Assembly (NCBI GenBank): GCA_051877575.1 | Contig: JBJEJA010000028.1 | Coordinates: forward strand, 219,810-283,809 | Direction of reading: 5' to 3' | DNA from: UBA2882 sp051877575 | GTDB taxonomy: Bacteria; Bacillota; Clostridia; Lachnospirales; Lachnospiraceae | Length of the DNA: 64,000 bases | Part shown: positions 62,116-64,000 of the stretch, one piece after another | Layout: every line of letters begins with the position of its first letter | Position numbering within the stretch: position 1 is the stretch's first letter | Program-made: the position numbers and the translations under genes | Notes under the pieces: generated by a model | Databases searched by the model: none | Seen by the model: the letters and a program-made list of their open reading frames with translations, nothing else | Told to the model about the DNA's origin: nothing

Positions 62116-63378
62116 ATGGGAATGACAATGACACAAAAGATCCTTGCCGCACATGCCGGACTGGAAAAGGTTGAAGCCGGACAATTGATCGAGGCAGAAT
62201 TGGATCTGGTTCTGGGAAATGATATTACCAGCCCTGTAGCCATAAAAGAAATGGAAAAAATGAAAGTGGACGGGGTTTTTGATAAAGATAAGATTGCACT
62301 TGTTCCGGATCATTTTGTTCCGAACAAGGACATCAAATCTGCACAGCATTGCAAGTGCGTCAGAGAGTTTGCGTACAAAAACCAGATTACCAATTATTTT
62401 GAAGTGGGTCAGATGGGTATTGAGCATGCACTTTTGCCCGAAAAAGGATTGACGGTTGCTGGAGATGTGATCATCGGAGCGGATTCACACACATGTACAT
62501 ATGGTGCTTTGGGAGCATTCTCTACCGGTGTGGGCAGTACGGATATGGCTGCCGGTATGGCAACAGGAAAGGCATGGTTTAAAGTACCAAGCGCAATTAA
62601 ATTTAATCTGGTGGGAAAACTGCCGGAATGGGTCAGCGGAAAAGACCTGATCTTACATATTATCGGAATGATCGGTGTAGATGGCGCCCTTTACAAATCT
62701 ATGGAATTTGTTGGAGAAGGTGTAAAGAGCCTTTCCATGGATGACAGATTTACCGTAGCCAATATGGCAATCGAAGCGGGCGGCAAGAACGGTATTTTCC
62801 CTGTGGATGATCTGGCAATTGCTTATATGAAAGAACATTCCGACAAACCATATACTATTTATGAAGCGGATGAAGATGCGGTTTATGATGAAGAATACAC
62901 GATTGATTTAAGCAGTCTGCGGCCTACGATTGCTTTCCCGCATCTGCCGGAAAACACCAAAACGATTGATGAAATCACAGAGGACATTAAGATCGATCAG
63001 GTTGTCATCGGCTCCTGTACCAACGGACGTATTGATGATTTAAGATGCGCTGCCAAGGTTTTAGAAGGAAGACATGTGGCAGAGGGCATGAGATGTATCA
63101 TCATTCCTGCTACACAGGCGATTTATTTGCAGGCAATGGAAGAAGGCTTGTTAAAAATCTTTATTGAAGCGGGTGCAGTCGTTTCCACACCAAGCTGCGG
63201 GCCTTGTCTTGGCGGATATATGGGTATTCTCGCAGAAGGAGAACGCTGTGTATCCACTACAAACCGTAACTTTGTGGGACGTATGGGCCATGTGGATTCT
63301 GAAATTTATCTGGCCAGTCCGGCAGTAGCCGCGGCCAGTGCCGTAGCAGGTAAAATTTCCTGCCCATGCAGATTATAG
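62116..63378 (+). CDS. leuC: 3-isopropylmalate dehydratase large subunit
   Basis: A 420-residue aconitase-family protein of the short (HacA-like) class. It holds the [4Fe-4S] cluster; ligands lie in IGSCTNGRIDDLR (about residue 300) and in TPSCGPCLGGYMG (two Cys, about 360). The start shows TMTQKILAAHAG, and DSHTCTYGALGAFSTGVGSTDMA is diagnostic. With LeuD it isomerises 2- to 3-isopropylmalate. A homoaconitase or methylmalate role is possible for this class, but the leuD and leuB genes support leucine synthesis. GGAGG lies 8 bases before ATG 62116. Confidence 0.96.
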   Translation: MGMTMTQKILAAHAGLEKVEAGQLIEAELDLVLGNDITSPVAIKEMEKMKVDGVFDKDKIALVPDHFVPNKDIKSAQHCKCVREFAYKNQITNYFEVGQMGIEHALLPEKGLTVAGDVIIGADSHTCTYGALGAFSTGVGSTDMAAGMATGKAWFKVPSAIKFNLVGKLPEWVSGKDLILHIIGMIGVDGALYKSMEFVGEGVKSLSMDDRFTVANMAIEAGGKNGIFPVDDLAIAYMKEHSDKPYTIYEADEDAVYDEEYTIDLSSLRPTIAFPHLPENTKTIDEITEDIKIDQVVIGSCTNGRIDDLRCAAKVLEGRHVAEGMRCIIIPATQAIYLQAMEEGLLKIFIEAGAVVSTPSCGPCLGGYMGILAEGERCVSTTNRNFVGRMGHVDSEIYLASPAVAAASAVAGKISCPCRL

Positions 63379-63390
63379 GAGGATGGAAGA

Positions 63391-63879
63391 ATGGAAAACG
63401 CAAAAGGGATTGTATTTAAATATGGTGATAATGTGGATACGGATGTAATCATCCCCGCAAGATATCTGAATTCTTCCGATCCGGCAGAACTTGCCACCCA
63501 TTGTATGGAAGATATTGATAAAGAGTTTGTAAAGGAAGTGAATAAAGGCGATATTATGGTGGCAACCAAAAACTTCGGCTGCGGTTCATCCAGGGAGCAT
63601 GCGCCTATTGCTATCAAGGCATCGGGCATCAGCTGTGTCATTGCAGAAACATTTGCAAGAATCTTTTACCGCAATGCGATCAATATCGGTCTTCCGATCA
63701 TTGAGTGTCCCGAAGCGGCTCATGCCATTGAAGCGGGAGATGAGGTTGAAGTGGACTTTGATTCCGGAAAGATTTATGACAGGACCAAAGGCACCGAATA
63801 TCAGGGTCAGGCATTTCCGCCTTTTATGCAGAAAATTATTGATGCGGAAGGCCTTGTGAATTATATCAATGCAAAATAG
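63391..63879 (+). CDS. leuD: 3-isopropylmalate dehydratase small subunit
   Basis: A 162-residue swivel-domain subunit. Key segments are FKYGDNVDTDVIIPARYLNSSDP (shortened here as DNVDTDVIIPARYL), GDIMVATKNFGCGSSREHAPIAIK and ARIFYRNAINIGLPIIE. The GCGSSREHAP text forms the substrate site at the interface with LeuC. It begins 12 bases after leuC with GGAGG before the ATG, and ends the leuCD operon at the terminator at 63912-63951. Confidence 0.97.
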   Translation: MENAKGIVFKYGDNVDTDVIIPARYLNSSDPAELATHCMEDIDKEFVKEVNKGDIMVATKNFGCGSSREHAPIAIKASGISCVIAETFARIFYRNAINIGLPIIECPEAAHAIEAGDEVEVDFDSGKIYDRTKGTEYQGQAFPPFMQKIIDAEGLVNYINAK

Positions 63880-63911
63880 TTTTAGAAAACAATGATATGA
63901 GTCATTCATAG

Positions 63912-63951
63912 AAAATCTGTCGGTATCAATCGGTATGCCGGCAGATTTTTT
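63912..63951 (+). terminator. Terminator of leuCD
   Basis: AAAATCTG-T-CGG pairs with CCG-G-CAGATTTT around a 17-base loop and is followed by six T residues. Confidence 0.85.
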
Positions 63952-63956
63952 GGTTT

Positions 63957-64000
63957 GCGCGCCATGGGCGCGCTCTAACGGGTGCAAGTCCCGAACATGC
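63957..64000 (+). mobile_element. Possible 5' end of a group II intron, cut by the window edge
   Basis: GCGCGCC-ATG-GGCGCGC forms a 7-base hairpin followed by TCTAACGGGTGCAAGTCCCG, in which GGG and CCC can pair. This layout resembles, from memory, the first bases of domain I of bacterial group II introns. It begins 6 bases after the leuCD terminator, the preferred target of group IIC introns. Only 44 bases are visible and no reverse transcriptase is in the window. Confidence 0.5.

Overview
The window looks like a stretch of core chromosome from a low-to-medium GC Clostridia, most probably a Lachnospiraceae gut-type anaerobe. Signs are the [FeFe]-hydrogenase-like protein, the NifU-like/GGGtGRT pair, DUF1292 and DUF5662 proteins, a cobalamin-dependent methionine synthase without reactivation domain, the tgt-yajC order, strong AGGAGG ribosome sites and TTGACA-N17-TATAAT promoters. 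No phage, plasmid, CRISPR or transposase gene was seen. The only mobile-element candidate is the apparent 5' end of a group II intron at the extreme right edge.

Layout. 1-5.5 kb: end of feoB, an [FeFe] hydrogenase-like protein, gltX, a short UvrD-type helicase, and a convergent DUF1292 gene. 5.6-15.8 kb: a sirtuin-like protein with altered catalytic residues, a GlgX-like protein whose GH13 catalytic residues are replaced, DUF5662, a Cys/Asp-rich small protein overlapping rluA antisense, a lactonase-type propeller, an anchored unknown protein, aroC, a VanY-type peptidase, tgt and yajC. 15.9-24.5 kb: leuB-ilvD-ilvB, an L,D-transpeptidase, and serC-serA. 24.6-30 kb: a very large J-like/TPR protein followed by an HscC-type Hsp70. 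30-35 kb: DUF1015, glgB with a coiled-coil tail and mscS, joined by stop/start overlaps, then tRNA-Thr(CGU). 35.3-47.3 kb: a MarR-type regulator with citrate synthase, an SsuBC-type ABC pair, argH, asd, a PAS/GGDEF/EAL protein, a DUF234 ATPase, topB and a left-handed beta-helix acyltransferase. 47.4-50.4 kb: an ABC importer of the PF04392 type. 50.6-53.5 kb: NifU-like scaffold, GGGtGRT protein, an unknown gene and a small membrane protein. 53.6-63.9 kb: metH-like, ilvB2-ilvN1-ilvN2-ilvC, a cysteine-synthase-like gene, a LysR regulator and leuCD.

Together the two ilv/leu regions give most of the branched-chain amino-acid pathway: acetolactate synthase, KARI, dihydroxyacid dehydratase, IPM isomerase and IPM dehydrogenase. 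leuA and the transaminase are absent from the window. Serine, cysteine, methionine, aspartate-semialdehyde, arginine and chorismate genes add to the biosynthetic character.

The most interesting material is not a single cassette but several separate units: the J-like-TPR/Hsp70 pair, the Fe-S scaffold/GGGtGRT pair with a perfect operator-like repeat, two enzyme-fold proteins that have lost catalytic residues, a glycogen branching enzyme with a coiled-coil tail coupled to a mechanosensitive channel, and a Cys/Asp repeat protein. All calls rest on reading the sequence; no database search was run.
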